DNA from: Symbiodinium natans | Lineage: Eukaryota > Sar > Dinophyceae > Suessiales > Symbiodiniaceae | Assembly: GCA_905221605.1 (NCBI GenBank) | Contig: CAJNDS010001524.1 | Span: 233,501 to 297,500 of the forward strand | Reading direction: 5' to 3' | Length of the DNA: 64,000 nucleotides | Part shown: positions 20,565 through 30,390 of the stretch, piece by piece | How the letters are laid out: each line of letters starts with the position of its first letter | How positions within the stretch are numbered: the first letter of the stretch is position 1 | Program-made: the position numbers and the translations under genes | Notes under the pieces: model-generated | Seen by the model: the letters and a program-made list of their open reading frames with translations, nothing else | Told to the model about the DNA's origin: nothing | Database searches by the model: none

Positions 20565-21545
20565 CACCTAGTGAAGGTATTTGGGGTTGAGGGGGTGGAG
20601 GTTTACGACTCCCAGATGCAGAGCATGCTGGGTGTTCAGGGTTTAGGGTGGCGCGGAGTCTCTTCAAGGGAGGGTCGGCGGGCACATTCCCCACGCCTTG
20701 AGCGCGTCCGGGTAGCGCAGCTGCCTCAGCACAACCCCAGAAATCCTCCAAGTGAGCCCCTACCAAGGCCCTGGAGGTTCAAGCTTCTTAGAGCATCTCG
20801 CTTGCTTGCATTTTGGGGTCCGAAGGCTTCGGGGCATTGGGCGCAGGAGGCGCCGCCACCCAAGTTCTTTCTGGGAAGCATCCGGAATGTGTACCAAATG
20901 CGCAGCACGCCCGGCGTCTGCTTCTGTAAGCAGCGACATCCCTTGCAGGTCTGAAAGAGAGGGGCGCTGCAGGTTTCCCAAGTTACAAGGGTCTTCAGAT
21001 CATCCCAAGCCTTGAAGCAAGGATTTGTCTGCGTGGGGAATCATATACATGGTGGGCTTCGGGTTCTTGAGGGAAAGCTCCGGGTGGGAAGTGCCACCTC
21101 GTGCAGATCTGAGCACGGGGTCCCGCATCTAAAGCCCGGAATCCTCCTAACCCATGTCGGTATGTGGGTCTCCGGGGGGTGGCGAGGTGGGAGGTGGAGG
21201 GGGGGTGCTCTCATCCAGTATTTGTTTATTGGTATTTCGGGCAGTCTTCGGCGTGACCTATTCAATTCTGCGTGTGTCCAAGTTCGACAGCCCGAGCCCG
21301 TCGCAGGGACTTGATGTTCTCCTGACACAAAAGGGGCACGCAGGCTTGGGCCAACTTTCGGCTGAGGCTTCGGGCTGGGAGCTTAGGGCTTCGGATGTTT
21401 GAGGTTTCGAGGCGGATAAGTTCCGGTTCGAGGCTCTAGCTCGTCTGGCCGTGGACCGATGAACCCAGACCCCTAAACCCCCGCCCCGAAAGCTCAACCC
21501 TGGCACCCCAAGTAGTTTGGAACTGTGAGCCTAAAATCCGTTTAG
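20565..21545. other. Unique intronic stretch of the GTPase gene
   Basis: Lies between the G5 exon and the G4-like exon. Overlapping small ORFs in several frames, none with family signal. Confidence 0.4.
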
Positions 21546-21549
21546 GTAT

Positions 21550-21605
21550 CTAACCCTAAACCCTAAACCCTAAACCCTAAACCCTAAACCCTAAACCCTA
21601 AACCT
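21550..21605 (-). repeat. CCCTAAA array
   Basis: Eight units inside the intron between the G4-like and G5 exons. Confidence 0.93.
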
Positions 21606-21861
21606 AAAGCTCCTGGGACCCTGAACCTCGGCAAAGCCGGAAGCCCTTAGCCTCAAACCCTAAAGCCACTCCCGGCACCTCGAAAGATCGAAGCCTATGT
21701 CCTGAACCCAACAATCCTTGAGCCCGATTTATACGAACGTTAACATGAACATTCATATTCCTAGAGATTATATTTTCGTCGTTAATCTGAATACTAAGAT
21801 AGAAATATCAGTATCGTATAACATAACAGAATACACAATACATATGTATATGTGCTGTGCC

Positions 21862-21943
21862 TTGTGGGGGGGTCCTTGTTGTAAGGGGATCCTACGATTT
21901 GGGGGTCAGTTTCAGGGGTCCCCTATTTTCGTAAACCCCCATA
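21862..21943. mobile_element. MITE family 2, copy 3 (left-truncated)
   Basis: GGGGTCCTTGTTGTAAGGGG, TCCTACGATTTGGGGGTC and CCCCTATTTTCGTAAACCCC match copy 4 at 32407. The left terminus is missing. Confidence 0.55.
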
Positions 21944-21974
21944 GACACACCCTACATATGTACCCACCCTAGAG

Positions 21975-22203
21975 CCCTAAACCCTAAACCCCAAACCCCC
22001 AACACTACACCCTAAACCTCAAACCCCAAACCCCCAACCCTAAACCCTAAACCCCAAACCCTAAACCCCAAACCCTAAACCCGAAACCCCAAACCCCAAA
22101 CCCTAAACCCCAAACCCCAAACCCTAAACCTAAACCCTAAACCCCCAAACCCTAAACCCTAAACCCTAAACCCCAAACCCTAAACCCTAAACCCTAAACC
22201 ATA
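21975..22203 (-). repeat. CCCTAAA/CCCCAAA array
   Basis: About 230 bp of mixed units, immediately downstream (gene sense) of the G4-like exon. Confidence 0.93.
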
Positions 22204-22218
22204 CCAATCCTAGGCCAC

Positions 22219-22261
22219 CACAATGGTGCGGGCCTCGGCCTCCTCTTCCTCGACGTCGATC
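22219..22261 (-). CDS. NOG1/Obg-type GTPase, G4-like exon
   Basis: Acceptor CGACTCTGAG|G, donor ATTGTG|GTGGCC. It starts with one nucleotide that completes the codon begun by the exon at 23375-23419, giving TKM-IDVEEEE at the junction, which resembles the [NT]KxD guanine-specificity motif with one extra residue, then an acidic run and ARTIV. The extra residue could mean a slightly different splice junction or true divergence. Confidence 0.6.
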
Positions 22262-22284
22262 CTCAGAGTCGCAGGGTCAAGGGG

Positions 22285-22448
22285 GTTAGGGCTTAGGGCT
22301 TAGGGCTTAGGGTTTAGGGTTTAGGGTTTAGGGTTTAGGGTTTAGGCTTTAGGGTTTAGGGTTTAGGGCTAGGGTTTAGGGTTTAGGGCTTAGGGTTTAG
22401 GGTTTAGGGCTAGGGTTTAGGGTTTAGGGCTTAGGGTTTAGGGTTTAT
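22285..22448 (+). repeat. TTTAGGG/TTAGGGC array
   Basis: About 23 units of mixed type, at the acceptor side of the G4-like exon. Confidence 0.92.
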
Positions 22449-22734
22449 GCGAGCTCAAGACAACACTAGAAAAGCACAATTGAGTCAGAAAGCAAAGGCC
22501 CGTAGCTCGGATGATTATTGGGTAGGCCTGCCTTGGAAAGCTTTCCATTTCTCCGTCTTTGGGTTTAAGAAGATCATATTTAGGAATATGTGTCAGAGGG
22601 TTTTTTTGGGCAAACCTAGACTATGATCCGAGTTGTGGTCGGCTGTCCGCAATCAGGGCTTTGGGCATGCGGCTGAACCCCGTTTTGCGTTGCGGTTCCT
22701 GATATTGGGGCGTAAAGGTTTCGGGTTTAGAATT

Positions 22735-22884
22735 TGGGGTTTAAGGTTTAGGGTTTAGGGTTTAGGGGGGTTTAGGGTTTAGGGTTTAGGGTTTAGGGTT
22801 TAGGGTTTAGGGTTTAGGGTTTAGGGTTTAGGGTTTAGGGTTTAGGGTTTAGGGTTTAGGGTTTAGGGTTTAGGGTTTAGGGGC
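22735..22884 (+). repeat. TTTAGGG array
   Basis: About twenty units, inside the GTPase intron 22262-23374. Unique flanks 22450-22735 and 22885-23260 show nothing else. Confidence 0.95.
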
Positions 22885-23264
22885 TTGCAACCTTTAACCT
22901 TCAGCCCTACACCAAACCCTGCACCCAAAACCCGGTAGGTCTCAGACAAGGTACGGGCCCACTTAATGAGAGCTGGTATTTTGGGTGATGTGGGCGAAAG
23001 TCAAGAAAGAAGATGTCATCTGCATCCACCAGCAAAAAACTCAGAGCACCGAACCTATCTACAACTTGCGGCAGAGTGCAGCCGTTGAAGGGAGTTTATA
23101 TTGAGCCTATATAGGGCTATCAGGCGATAATATCGGTAGCTTAGGCCCCTACTCACGCTGCAAGCCCTGCATGAAGCCATCCCTCGAAAAAACACTTGAA
23201 ACCACACTCCTTCCCCCAACCCTTCCCCAACTCTACAGCCAGATGCAAGGCCCAGAGCCTGTGC

Positions 23265-23325
23265 CCCAACCCTAAACCCTAAACCATAAACTCTAAACCC
23301 TAAACCCTAAACCCTAAACCCCAAG
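23265..23325 (-). repeat. CCCTAAA array
   Basis: Eight units on the donor side of the exon at 23375-23419. Confidence 0.9.
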
Positions 23326-23374
23326 GGTTGAGCCTCAAGCCCTCAACCCCGCCCAGCAAACCCTGAAGCCAGGC

Positions 23375-23419
23375 ATCTTGGTGATAACGTCCAGCCAGGG
23401 TCTTCGAGGGAACTTTGCC
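23375..23419 (-). CDS. NOG1/Obg-type GTPase, exon before G4
   Basis: Acceptor CCTTCGCCAG|G, GC donor AAGAT|GCCTGG. Reads (G)AKFPRRPWLDVITK(M): the F-x-x-R-P-W-x-D-V-x-x-K segment that in NOG1-like GTPases leads into the G4 motif. Phase 2 with the exon at 24267-24356 and phase 2 with the next exon both fit. Only 45 nt long. Confidence 0.75.
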
Positions 23420-23432
23420 CTGGCGAAGGAGG

Positions 23433-23495
23433 GTTTAGGGTTTAGGGTTTTTGGGTTTAGGGTTTCGGGTTTAGGGGTTTAGGGTTTAAGGTTTA
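23433..23495 (+). repeat. TTTAGGG array
   Basis: Degenerate TTTAGGG units on the acceptor side of the preceding exon. Confidence 0.9.
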
Positions 23496-23867
23496 GCAAA
23501 AGGAGGTGGTCGCAGAGGCATCTTATTCTTAAGACATAAGACAGCTAGTTAAAGACATGATCTCTTTTCTTTGTGTGTATATTTCTATATTCATGTACAG
23601 TTGTGACTACAAGTGCATATTTATATGTGTGTTTATAGTTATATTCATATTTCTTTTTATATTTTTATATCCATATTCACAATTAGATTCATATTTAGAT
23701 TTGTATATGTATATGTGATCTACTACTTACTTGCATCTGTTTGCATGAACTCATATGTATAGATTTTCAGGTGCTAAGGTTATCGTCCTGTACTGTCTAT
23801 ATCTTTTCGTTTATGCTTCGTGTTATGTCTACCTATCTGTATATATATATATACATACATATATATA

Positions 23868-23953
23868 TATAGGGTTTAGGGTGTAGGGTTTAGGGTTTAG
23901 GGTTTAGGGTTTAGGGTGTAGGGTGTAGGGTTTAGGGTTTAGGGTTTAGGGTC
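23868..23953 (+). repeat. TTTAGGG array after (TA)n
   Basis: Eleven units following two (TA)n tracts (23841-23870). All of 23500-24170 is AT-rich intron sequence. Confidence 0.93.
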
Positions 23954-24174
23954 TTGCTTCGCTGGGGTTGGCTGCTGGCTTCAGCTTATTGATTGAGGGG
24001 GTGTGCATTGAGATCTTCAGTTTTGAGCTGCACTTCCATTTTCCTGAGATCCTAAAAATTTTTTGAGAGCTTGCCACGTAGAGTTTAGGGCTCAGAGTCC
24101 CAACACTCCCCCAACCCAAACTCGAGCCTGTGGCTTCTGGACCCTTAGACTTCGGGAGGAGAGCTGCCCCCCCC

Positions 24175-24268
24175 CCTAAACCCTAAACCCAAAAACCCTA
24201 AACCCTAAACCCTAAACCCTAAACCCTAAACCCTAAACCCTAAACCCTACACCCTAAACCCTAAACCC
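24175..24268 (-). repeat. CCCTAAA array
   Basis: Thirteen units; its last unit read on the minus strand is the GTTTAGGG donor of the next exon. Confidence 0.95.
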
Positions 24269-24356
24269 TGCCGACACGCGCCTCAGGCCCTCCCGAAGCT
24301 TCACTTGCTGCTCCAAGTCCAGGAGCCTTGCCATCCGCTGTTCGATCTCCAAACCT
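24267..24356 (-). CDS. NOG1/Obg-type GTPase, helical exon
   Basis: Acceptor TTCTTTATTTCAG|A, donor GCAGG|GTTTAGGG. Encodes LEIEQRMARLLDLEQQVKLR then EGLRR: the helix following the FVFDP strand, with the Q-x-x-L-R-x-x-L-R pattern seen before the P-W-x-D-V segment. Phases match both neighbours. The donor is the first unit of the CCCTAAA array (read in reverse). Confidence 0.75.
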
Positions 24357-24385
24357 CTGAAATAAAGAAACTTACTCTATGGGGA

Positions 24386-24466
24386 CCCTAAACCCTAAAC
24401 CCTAAACCCTAAACCCTAAACCCTAAACCCTAAACCCTAAACCCTAAACCCTAAACCCTAAACCGG
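24386..24466 (-). repeat. CCCTAAA array
   Basis: Twelve perfect units, 30 bp upstream (gene sense) of the acceptor. Confidence 0.95.
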
Positions 24467-24853
24467 GAAATCTAAACAAGGGCCTCTTTAGTTTTCGAAG
24501 CCGCCCCAAAAAAAATCGCGTCCTCCACGCGCACTAGATTCGAGATAGGCCATTGGTGGCGAACTTTGCAGAACAGCTTCAGGGGCTTCGCTCGAAAACG
24601 CAGCCTTCTTTTCCGGTAAACAGCTAAATCGAGGTGAGCTTCCCCCCTAGACGTTCTATGGAAGGCTGTTCACTTGATCACAACATCCTGTGCCAGATCA
24701 TTCCAGCCGCATGTGCATAAGAATTGGGGTTTAGGGCTTAGAGGTCAGATGAACACCCAACGCCCCAAAACCTTCTGGACGAGCGCCAAACCCAGCACCC
24801 CCCCGGAACCCCCAATCCGGGCTTGAGGGAGGCGCCCGTGTGTGTAGGGATAC

Positions 24854-24899
24854 GGGTCAAAGACGAAGACGACGGCCGTGGGTAGATGCTCCATAGAGC
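24854..24899 (-). CDS. NOG1/Obg-type GTPase, exon MEHLPTAVVFVFDP
   Basis: Acceptor CGCAACTCTGCAG|GC, donor GACCC|GTATCC. Encodes SMEHLPTAVVFVFDP, the very recognisable A/S-M/L-E-H-L-P-x-A-V-x-F-V-x-D segment between G3 and G4 in NOG1-type GTPases. In phase with exons on both sides. Confidence 0.82.
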
Positions 24900-25291
24900 C
24901 TGCAGAGTTGCGGATGCAGGGCCGCGGAAGCCTTCGGGGCTTCCTAAGCAGCTGGTAGAATCACTACCTGAAGTAACGGGTATACAGACCCTGACAACCT
25001 GGAGGACATGGTTCCTAGCTCTTGGAGATATCTGAATCAAGTACAGGATTTCTCTAGGCATGCTGGGTCAGGAGATGTCCCGAAATCGCGCCCTCCAGCC
25101 CGTCAAGCGGTGCGAATGCCAAGATTTGTACAAAGGGCACCATCCCTACGAAAAGGACCCGCATAAGAGGCATCCTGACATAGAACCACCCTGAACCCTA
25201 AACCCCAAACCCGAAACCCTAACCCCAAACCCGAAACCCCTTTTCTTGGCGGCTCCAGACCCTCTGCCCAACCCGTGGCTAAGCTTGGCGC

Positions 25292-25327
25292 CCATTGTCA
25301 GCTTGTCCATGAGGTTGTGGTCCCCAC
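25292..25327 (-). CDS. NOG1/Obg-type GTPase, exon after G3
   Basis: Only 36 nt. Acceptor ACCCTCGAAG|GT, GC donor ACAATGG|GCGCC. Encodes GDHNLMDKLTM, matching the R/H-N-x-M-E/D-K-L-T segment after the G3 motif of NOG1. Choosing the GC donor makes the join to the next exon read KLTMGSMEHLPTA, as expected for the family. Confidence 0.78.
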
Positions 25328-25332
25328 CTTCG

Positions 25333-25425
25333 AGGGTTTAGGGTTTAGGGTTTAGGGTTTAGGGTTTAGGGTTTAGGGTTTAGGGTTTAGGGTTTAGGGT
25401 TTAGGGTTTAGGGTTTAGGGTTTAG
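25333..25425 (+). repeat. TTTAGGG array
   Basis: Thirteen perfect units on the acceptor side of the 36-nt exon. Confidence 0.96.
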
Positions 25426-25629
25426 GGTCTGGTTCCTGTTGTGTTGGCGGGGAAGGGCGGGGTGGGGAAGAGCACTACACCCTTGAGCCCCAAGCCTCTC
25501 TGTGGGGCCCCCACAACAAAGAACAAAGCTTGGGACGTTCCCCCTTATACTATAGGGATTATAACCGGGGGTACTGTGCTCCCTATAACGACTGTTGGTA
25601 GAAGGGGGAGCATCCCAAAATGAAGCCAT

Positions 25630-25948
25630 CAAATGCCCTAAACATCCCTAAACCCTAAACCCCAAACCCCAAATCCTTAAAACCCTTAAAACCCTTAAAA
25701 GCCTTAAAGCCCTTAAAGCCCTTAAAGCCCTTAAAACCCTTAAAACCCTTAAAAGCCTCAAAGCCCTTAAAGCCCTTAAAGCCCTTAAAACCCTTAAAAC
25801 CCTTAAAGCCCTTCAAACCCGTAAAGCCCTTAAAGCCCTTAAAACCCTAAACCCTAAACCCCTAAAAACCCTTAAAACCCTTAAAACCCTTAAAGCCCTT
25901 AAAGCCCTTCAAACCCTTAAAACCCCAAACCCTTCAAACCCCCAAAGC
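25630..25948 (-). repeat. CCCTTAAAG/CCCTTAAAA array
   Basis: About 32 units of 9 bp (CCCTTAAAR) after a few CCCTAAA. A period change from 7 to 9 bp, as also seen at 16249. It lies downstream (gene sense) of the G3 exon. Confidence 0.93.
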
Positions 25949-26013
25949 CTGCGGAGCGGAGGCCCGGGGAGTCCACGATCTGGCCTCGCCGCTGAGGGCT
26001 CGGGCTTTTGGAG
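25949..26013 (-). CDS. NOG1/Obg-type GTPase, exon with G3 motif
   Basis: Acceptor ACCCCCGAG|C, GC donor CCGCAG|GCTTTG. The frame ends QIVDSPGLRSA, i.e. the D-x-P-G (G3, Walker B) motif. The first part (SKSPSPQRR) is unusual and may mean that the true acceptor is the CAG nine codons further in. Phase 2 from the preceding exon and phase 1 to the next both fit. Confidence 0.75.
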
Positions 26014-26023
26014 CTCGGGGGTT

Positions 26024-26105
26024 TCGGGTTTAGGGTTTAGGGTTTAAGGTTTAGGGTTTAGGGTTTAGGGTTTAGGGTTTAGGGTTTAGGGTTTAGGGTT
26101 TAGGG
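26024..26105 (+). repeat. TTTAGGG array
   Basis: Twelve units. 26107-26538 to the right is unique intron without signal. Confidence 0.94.
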
Positions 26106-26537
26106 TATGCCCTAGTCCCACACTCCTGAGTTAGCAAGTGGACTGCGCACGGCTGTTTGAACTGAGCTGTCTGGACGTAGCTGAGTTGGTCTCTGCAGGA
26201 CGATACCTGTCCCACACTCCATGTTGTATAAGGATGAAATCTCCGATCGTCGAAGAATTTCTCAGCTGCTAAGCTTGCTCAAAGAACAATGAGAGAACAC
26301 GAATCGGCGGCCAAAACAAGTGCACCTGAGTCTCCAATAAAGGCAGACAACAAAATGCCCTAGTCGACAGCTTCCTGCCCCCGAATGCACGGCTGCTCCA
26401 TGTCAGAAAGGGGCGCCTTTCCAAATTGAGTGCATCAACTACATGGCAACAAAATTCTGAGCATGAAAGCTAAACCCATGAGCCTTGCGCCCCCAATCAC
26501 CCCTCAATTTCAATGGCGTGAGAGGTTCAGAACTGTT

Positions 26538-26625
26538 CTAAACCCTAAACCCTAAACCCTAAACCCTAAACCCTAAACCCTAAACCCTAAACCTAAACCC
26601 TACACCCTAAACCCTAAACCCATGG
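26538..26625 (-). repeat. CCCTAAA array
   Basis: Twelve units downstream (gene sense) of the next exon. Confidence 0.94.
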
Positions 26626-26646
26626 GGAAGCTAAAAGGCACCCAAC

Positions 26647-26707
26647 CCCTGGGGCTCCGGGCCGTGGATGAGCAGCGGCGTGCCGGCAATGAAGTGCCAC
26701 AGGTGGC
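26647..26707 (-). CDS. NOG1/Obg-type GTPase, exon after G2
   Basis: Acceptor GGCTTCCAAG|GC, donor CAGGG|GTTGGG. Encodes (G)HLWHFIAGTPLLIHGPEPQ. With the previous exon the join reads LTIGHLWH, the expected T-x-G-H segment. The GTPLL stretch resembles a G3 motif lacking its Asp, but the genuine DSPG lies in the next exon. Confidence 0.65.
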
Positions 26708-26734
26708 CTTGGAAGCCAAAAGGATAAGGACTAG

Positions 26735-26830
26735 GATTTAGGGTTTAGGGTTTACGGTTTAGGGTTTAGGGTTTAGGGTTTACGGTTTAGGGTTTAGGGT
26801 TTAGGGTTAGAGGGCTTAGGGTTTAGGGCT
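26735..26830 (+). repeat. TTTAGGG/TTTACGG array
   Basis: About twelve units on the acceptor side of the preceding exon. Confidence 0.92.
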
Positions 26831-26834
26831 CAGG

Positions 26835-27830
26835 CTCATGACGTGGCTTGGAATGCTGGGATGCTCACTCGCTTGGCTTTGAATGCTCAGGGCCCTGGGC
26901 GTCTGGTGCTCATGATGCTCTCCCCCCCTTGGCCTTCAATGCTGAGGGCCTGCACAGCTGATGCTTCTGATGCTCATGCACCTGGCTTTGAATGCTCTAG
27001 GGCCTGGACGGCTGATGCTCATGATGGCGAGCAATGCGCGGGACTGGGCAGCTGATGCTCATGATGCTCGACCGCTTTGGCTTTCAATGCTCACTGGCGC
27101 TCGCCCACCCGCGGGGCGTGAGGAGGACCTGGGCAACTGATGCTGATGTTGCCCATGCGCTTGACTTTGAATGCTCAGGGGCGAGGGCGGCTGATGCTCA
27201 TGATGCTCGCCCCCCCCTTGTTTAGCCTTCAATGCTGAGGGCCTGGGCAGCTCATGATCATGATGCTCACGCACTTAGCTTTGAATGATCGGGGGCCTGG
27301 CTGATGCTCATGATTCTCCCCGCTTGGCCTTCAATGCTGAGGGACTGGGCAGCTGATGTTCATGATGGTTGCCCGCTTGGCTTTCAATGCTGCGGGCCTC
27401 GGCAGCTGATGCTCATGATGCTCACGCCTTGCAATGCTGAGGGCCTGAGCAGCGAATGCTCATGATGCTTTGGCAGCTGATGCTCACGATGCTCACACGC
27501 TTGGCTTTGAATTGCGTAGCTGCCCATGGTGCTCACGCGCTTGGCTTTCAATGTGCATGCCATGGCATTGAATGCTGAGGAGCCTGGGCGGCTGATGCTC
27601 AGAATGCTCACGCTTTGGCTTTGAGTCTGGGCAGCAGGTGCGGACGCTTGCCCGCTTGGATTTCATAGGCGGCTGGTGCTCCTGATGCTGGCACTTCAAT
27701 GCTGAGGGCCCTAGGTGACTGACGATCGTGATGCTCACCCGCAGTGCACGCCTGCGTGGTTCTGCTCGCGATGCTCACCCGCCTTGCTTTCAACGCTTGG
27801 GTCAAGGCAGCTGATGCTCATGATGCTGAC
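26835..27830. repeat. ~60-bp minisatellite inside a GTPase intron
   Basis: About sixteen diverged units built from CAGCTGATGCTCATGATGCT, C(A/G)CCCGCTTGGCTTT(G/C)AATGCT and GAGGGCCTGGG. It fills most of the intron between the exons at 28163-28202 and 26647-26707. ORFs in it reflect the repeat. Confidence 0.9.
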
Positions 27831-28162
27831 GTTTTTATGTGGGTTTCGTGGTGTTTAGGCTTTCGGGCCCTGGGGTGTTTATTCTTGGCGTTGGGGTGTT
27901 GGGATTTAGGGTTGGGTTGAGGTTGGGGGTCCGGGGCTTTTGGGGGGGGACTTGGGGACTTTAGGGTTTTGGGGCTTTAGCTTCGAGGCTTTCGGGGCTG
28001 GGCGTAGGGCCAGGGGCTTTGGGCGTTGGGGGTTTCAAGGTTTGGGGGTCCAGGGCTGAAGTTACGGCTGAAGGCTTTAAGGGCCCTTTGAGATTCAACT
28101 TCTGGCGCAGAAGGGTCGAGTTCGGGGCGCGCTCTGAGGCTGACGTGGTCTGGGCGGCCAAC

Positions 28163-28202
28163 CGATGGTCAGCTGCTTCGTGGTGTAGGGATAGCTGTTG
28201 AC
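28163..28202 (-). CDS. NOG1/Obg-type GTPase, exon with G2 motif
   Basis: Acceptor GCTATGGCAG|GTC, donor CATCG|GTTGGC, 40 nt. Encodes VNSYPYTTKQLTI, the N-Y/S-Y-P-F/Y-T-T switch I (G2) segment typical of Obg/NOG1 GTPases. It joins in phase 0 to the exon GRPE and in phase 1 to HLWH. Confidence 0.82.
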
Positions 28203-28434
28203 CTGCCATAGCTGGGAGGCGCGGGGGAGAGTGCGCGCAGAGTGCGGAGACCCAGAGAGCGAACCCTGAACCCCCAACACCCGAAGCCTGAACCTCAAGC
28301 CCTGAACCTTAAAAACCCTAAGCCGTAAACCCTCTAAACCCTCAACCCCCCTAAGCCCGAACCCCCCAAAACTCGAAACCCCCTAACCCTAAACCCTAAA
28401 CCCTAAACCCTGCACGCGGAAGCTCGACAGTGGC

Positions 28435-28482
28435 CTCGGGGCGACCAGTGGAGATGGACCGCACCAGCGAGGACTTTCCGAC
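28435..28482 (-). CDS. NOG1/Obg-type GTPase, P-loop exon
   Basis: Exactly 48 nt, phase 0 on both sides: VGKSSLVRSISTGRPE, i.e. the second half of the G1/Walker A motif plus the helix. Acceptor CCTTCTGAG|GTC, GC donor CCCGAG|GCCACT. Adjacent CCCTAAA arrays on both plus-strand sides. Confidence 0.85.
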
Positions 28483-28529
28483 CTCAGAAGGCCGGGCTTG
28501 GGTCCTCTGAGTCCATGCCTAGGGGCCCC

Positions 28530-28610
28530 CTCAACCCTAAACCCTAAACCCTAAACCCTAAATTAACCCTAAACCCTAAATCCTAAACCCGAAACCCTGC
28601 ACGTCTGAGA
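28530..28610 (-). repeat. CCCTAAA array between the two P-loop exons
   Basis: About eleven units lying wholly inside the 135-bp intron that splits the G1 motif. Confidence 0.93.
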
Positions 28611-28617
28611 GGCGGGC

Positions 28618-28660
28618 GTTGGGGCCGCCAACGAAGACGACCTCCGCCCCAGGGCTCAGG
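28618..28660 (-). CDS. NOG1/Obg-type GTPase, exon VVFVGGPN
   Basis: Acceptor CATTTTTCAG|C, GC donor CCCAAC|GCCCGC. Encodes LSPGAEVVFVGGPN; spliced to the next exon the G1 motif reads GGPNVGKSS, the family consensus. Reading through instead of splicing would destroy the P-loop, which supports the GC donor. Confidence 0.85.
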
Positions 28661-29314
28661 CTGAAAAATGGGTTTCGGGCATATGGGGCTGAGGGATGGT
28701 TCAGGAATCAGGGTTCTGGGTTAAGGATTCAGGGTTCAAGATTCAGGGTTCAGGATTTAGGGTTTAGGGTTTAGGGTTTAGGGTTTGCTGTAATAGGGCG
28801 TAGATGCTGTGAAAGGTTAGGATGCAGATGCAGCAGAGGTTCGAAAACCTCGTCAGGTGCAAAGAGCAGCTCTGGCCCGATTGTGGAGGGCCATCTAATG
28901 CTTTTCTCCCACCCCACGCCGTCCGAGGGCAAGACCACCCAAACCTATTCCTTTTCGGGCTTAGGCCTAAACTCAAGCCAACTGCTTACTTTACATAAGG
29001 CTGCTTCATTCCGTCAAGGTGGTCGCCAGCCTGGTTGAAAATGCAGGTTCACCAAAAAAAAAAGATGGAGAAGCAGGGCCAGAGAGGGGCCTGTGAGGGC
29101 AGTCCAGGACGGGCATCCAGGGTTTGGAGGGCCACAAAACCCGCGAAGCAGGGGGGGCAGGGGGCCCAGGGGGGGCTCAGGGGGGGCAGCAAAATCCTGG
29201 GTGCTGAACCTCCGAGCTGTGGGAGGTGGGCGAACGATGCGTCGGCTTGCGCCATCGAGGTCGAAGGGCTTAAGCGCCGCCCCCCAACGTAGGGGGGTGG
29301 CCTAGGCTCTGAGG

Positions 29315-29416
29315 GGTTTAGGGTTTAGGGTTTAGGGTTTAGGGTTTAGGGTTTAGGGTTTTGGGTTTTGGGTTTAGGGTTTAGGGTTTAGGGTTTAGGG
29401 TTTAGGGTTTAGGGTT
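29315..29416 (+). repeat. TTTAGGG array
   Basis: Fourteen units, in the GTPase intron 28661-29746. The rest of that intron shows no exon I can support. Confidence 0.94.
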
Positions 29417-29624
29417 CGGTGGGCTGTGGGGCTATGTTTGGCGAAACCTAACCCGTTGTGTTTTGGTGTGGGGAGTTGGGTTGGCGAAATCAGGCCGGAG
29501 GCGTTGAGTCGAGCATCCGGGGGGGCGTATGGCGGCTTCGGGTTTTGGGGACTTTTGGGGGGATTTTGGGGACTTTTGGGCCTTTGGGCTTTGGTGCCGG
29601 GCTTCCTTTCTGAACCCTGAACTC

Positions 29625-29725
29625 GAAACCCTAAACTCGAAACTCTAAACTCGAAACCCTAAACCCTAAAACCCTAAACCGCAAACCCTAAACCTTAAAC
29701 CCTAAACCCCAAACCCGAACCCTAA
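29625..29725 (-). repeat. CCCTAAA/CTCGAAA array
   Basis: Degenerate units left of the next exon. Confidence 0.9.
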
Positions 29726-29746
29726 AAGAACGCTTCTGAGCACTGC

Positions 29747-29790
29747 GCTGTAGGCTTGTCCAGATCGATGCACGGCGACTTGAAGATGGC
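29747..29790 (-). CDS. NOG1/Obg-type GTPase, exon before G1
   Basis: Acceptor GGTCCTCAG|GCC, GC donor CTACAGC|GCAGTG. Encodes AIFKSPCIDLDKPT(A), which matches the L-x-x-x-P-x-I-D-x-x-x-P-T linker directly before the first beta strand of NOG1-like G domains. The two leftover nucleotides complete a codon with the next exon. Confidence 0.75.
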
Positions 29791-29837
29791 CTGAGGACCG
29801 CGGGGCCAATCGTGGCTTTTAGAGTTTCGGTTTGTGG

Positions 29838-29945
29838 GGGTTTAGGGTTTCGGGTTTAGGGTTTAGGGTTCAGGGTTTAGGGTTTAGGGTTTAGGGTTTA
29901 GGGTTTAGGGTTTAGGGTTTAGGGTTTAGGGTTTAGGATCTAGGG
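29838..29945 (+). repeat. TTTAGGG array
   Basis: About fifteen units on the acceptor side of the preceding exon. Confidence 0.94.
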
Positions 29946-30186
29946 CTCAATCCAAGGATCCCGTTATTGGGATGGATAGTTTGGGGAAACTTCCAATGTC
30001 GAGACTATGTGATTGCAAGAGGATCATATGCGCAATCACTTCGGCCCCTGTTCTTGCTCAAGAAGACAGCTCCTGAAAAGACTCTCGCTTAAGGTGAGAG
30101 GGAGTGCGGGTGGTCTTGCGTACCCCTAGACCCTAAACCCTAACCCCTAAACCCGACACGGATACCCGGGCAGCCAGAGGCCCAAC

Positions 30187-30249
30187 GCGCTGGCAGCCGA
30201 TGAATTGCTGGAAGACCGGCTCCCAGTCGGTGACCAAGTCAAAGAGCTC
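30187..30249 (-). CDS. Probable N-terminal exon of the same GTPase
   Basis: Acceptor GAGCCGCAG|GAG, donor CAGCGC|GTTGGG, 21 codons in phase 0: ELFDLVTDWEPVFQQFIGCQ. Phase fits the next exon. The sequence is helical as in NOG1 N-termini but not diagnostic. Confidence 0.6.
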
Positions 30250-30274
30250 CTGCGGCTCACGGAGGCCTAGGGTT

Positions 30275-30390
30275 CGGGGTTTAGGGTTTAGGGTTTAGGG
30301 TTTAGGGTTTAGGGTTTAGGGTTTAGGGTTTAGGGTTTAGGGTTTAGGGTTTAGGGTTTAGGGTTTGGAGTTTAGGGTTTATGGTTGAGG
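30275..30390 (+). repeat. TTTAGGG array
   Basis: About sixteen units at the acceptor side of the preceding exon. Confidence 0.95.

Noticed and set aside
26676-26690. GTPLL as a degenerate G3 motif
   Set aside because: A proper DSPG motif with family-like context is found in the next exon at 25949-26013.
26843-27805. Several 60-80 aa ORFs with MLMML or HEHQ repeats
   Set aside because: Products of the 60-bp minisatellite.
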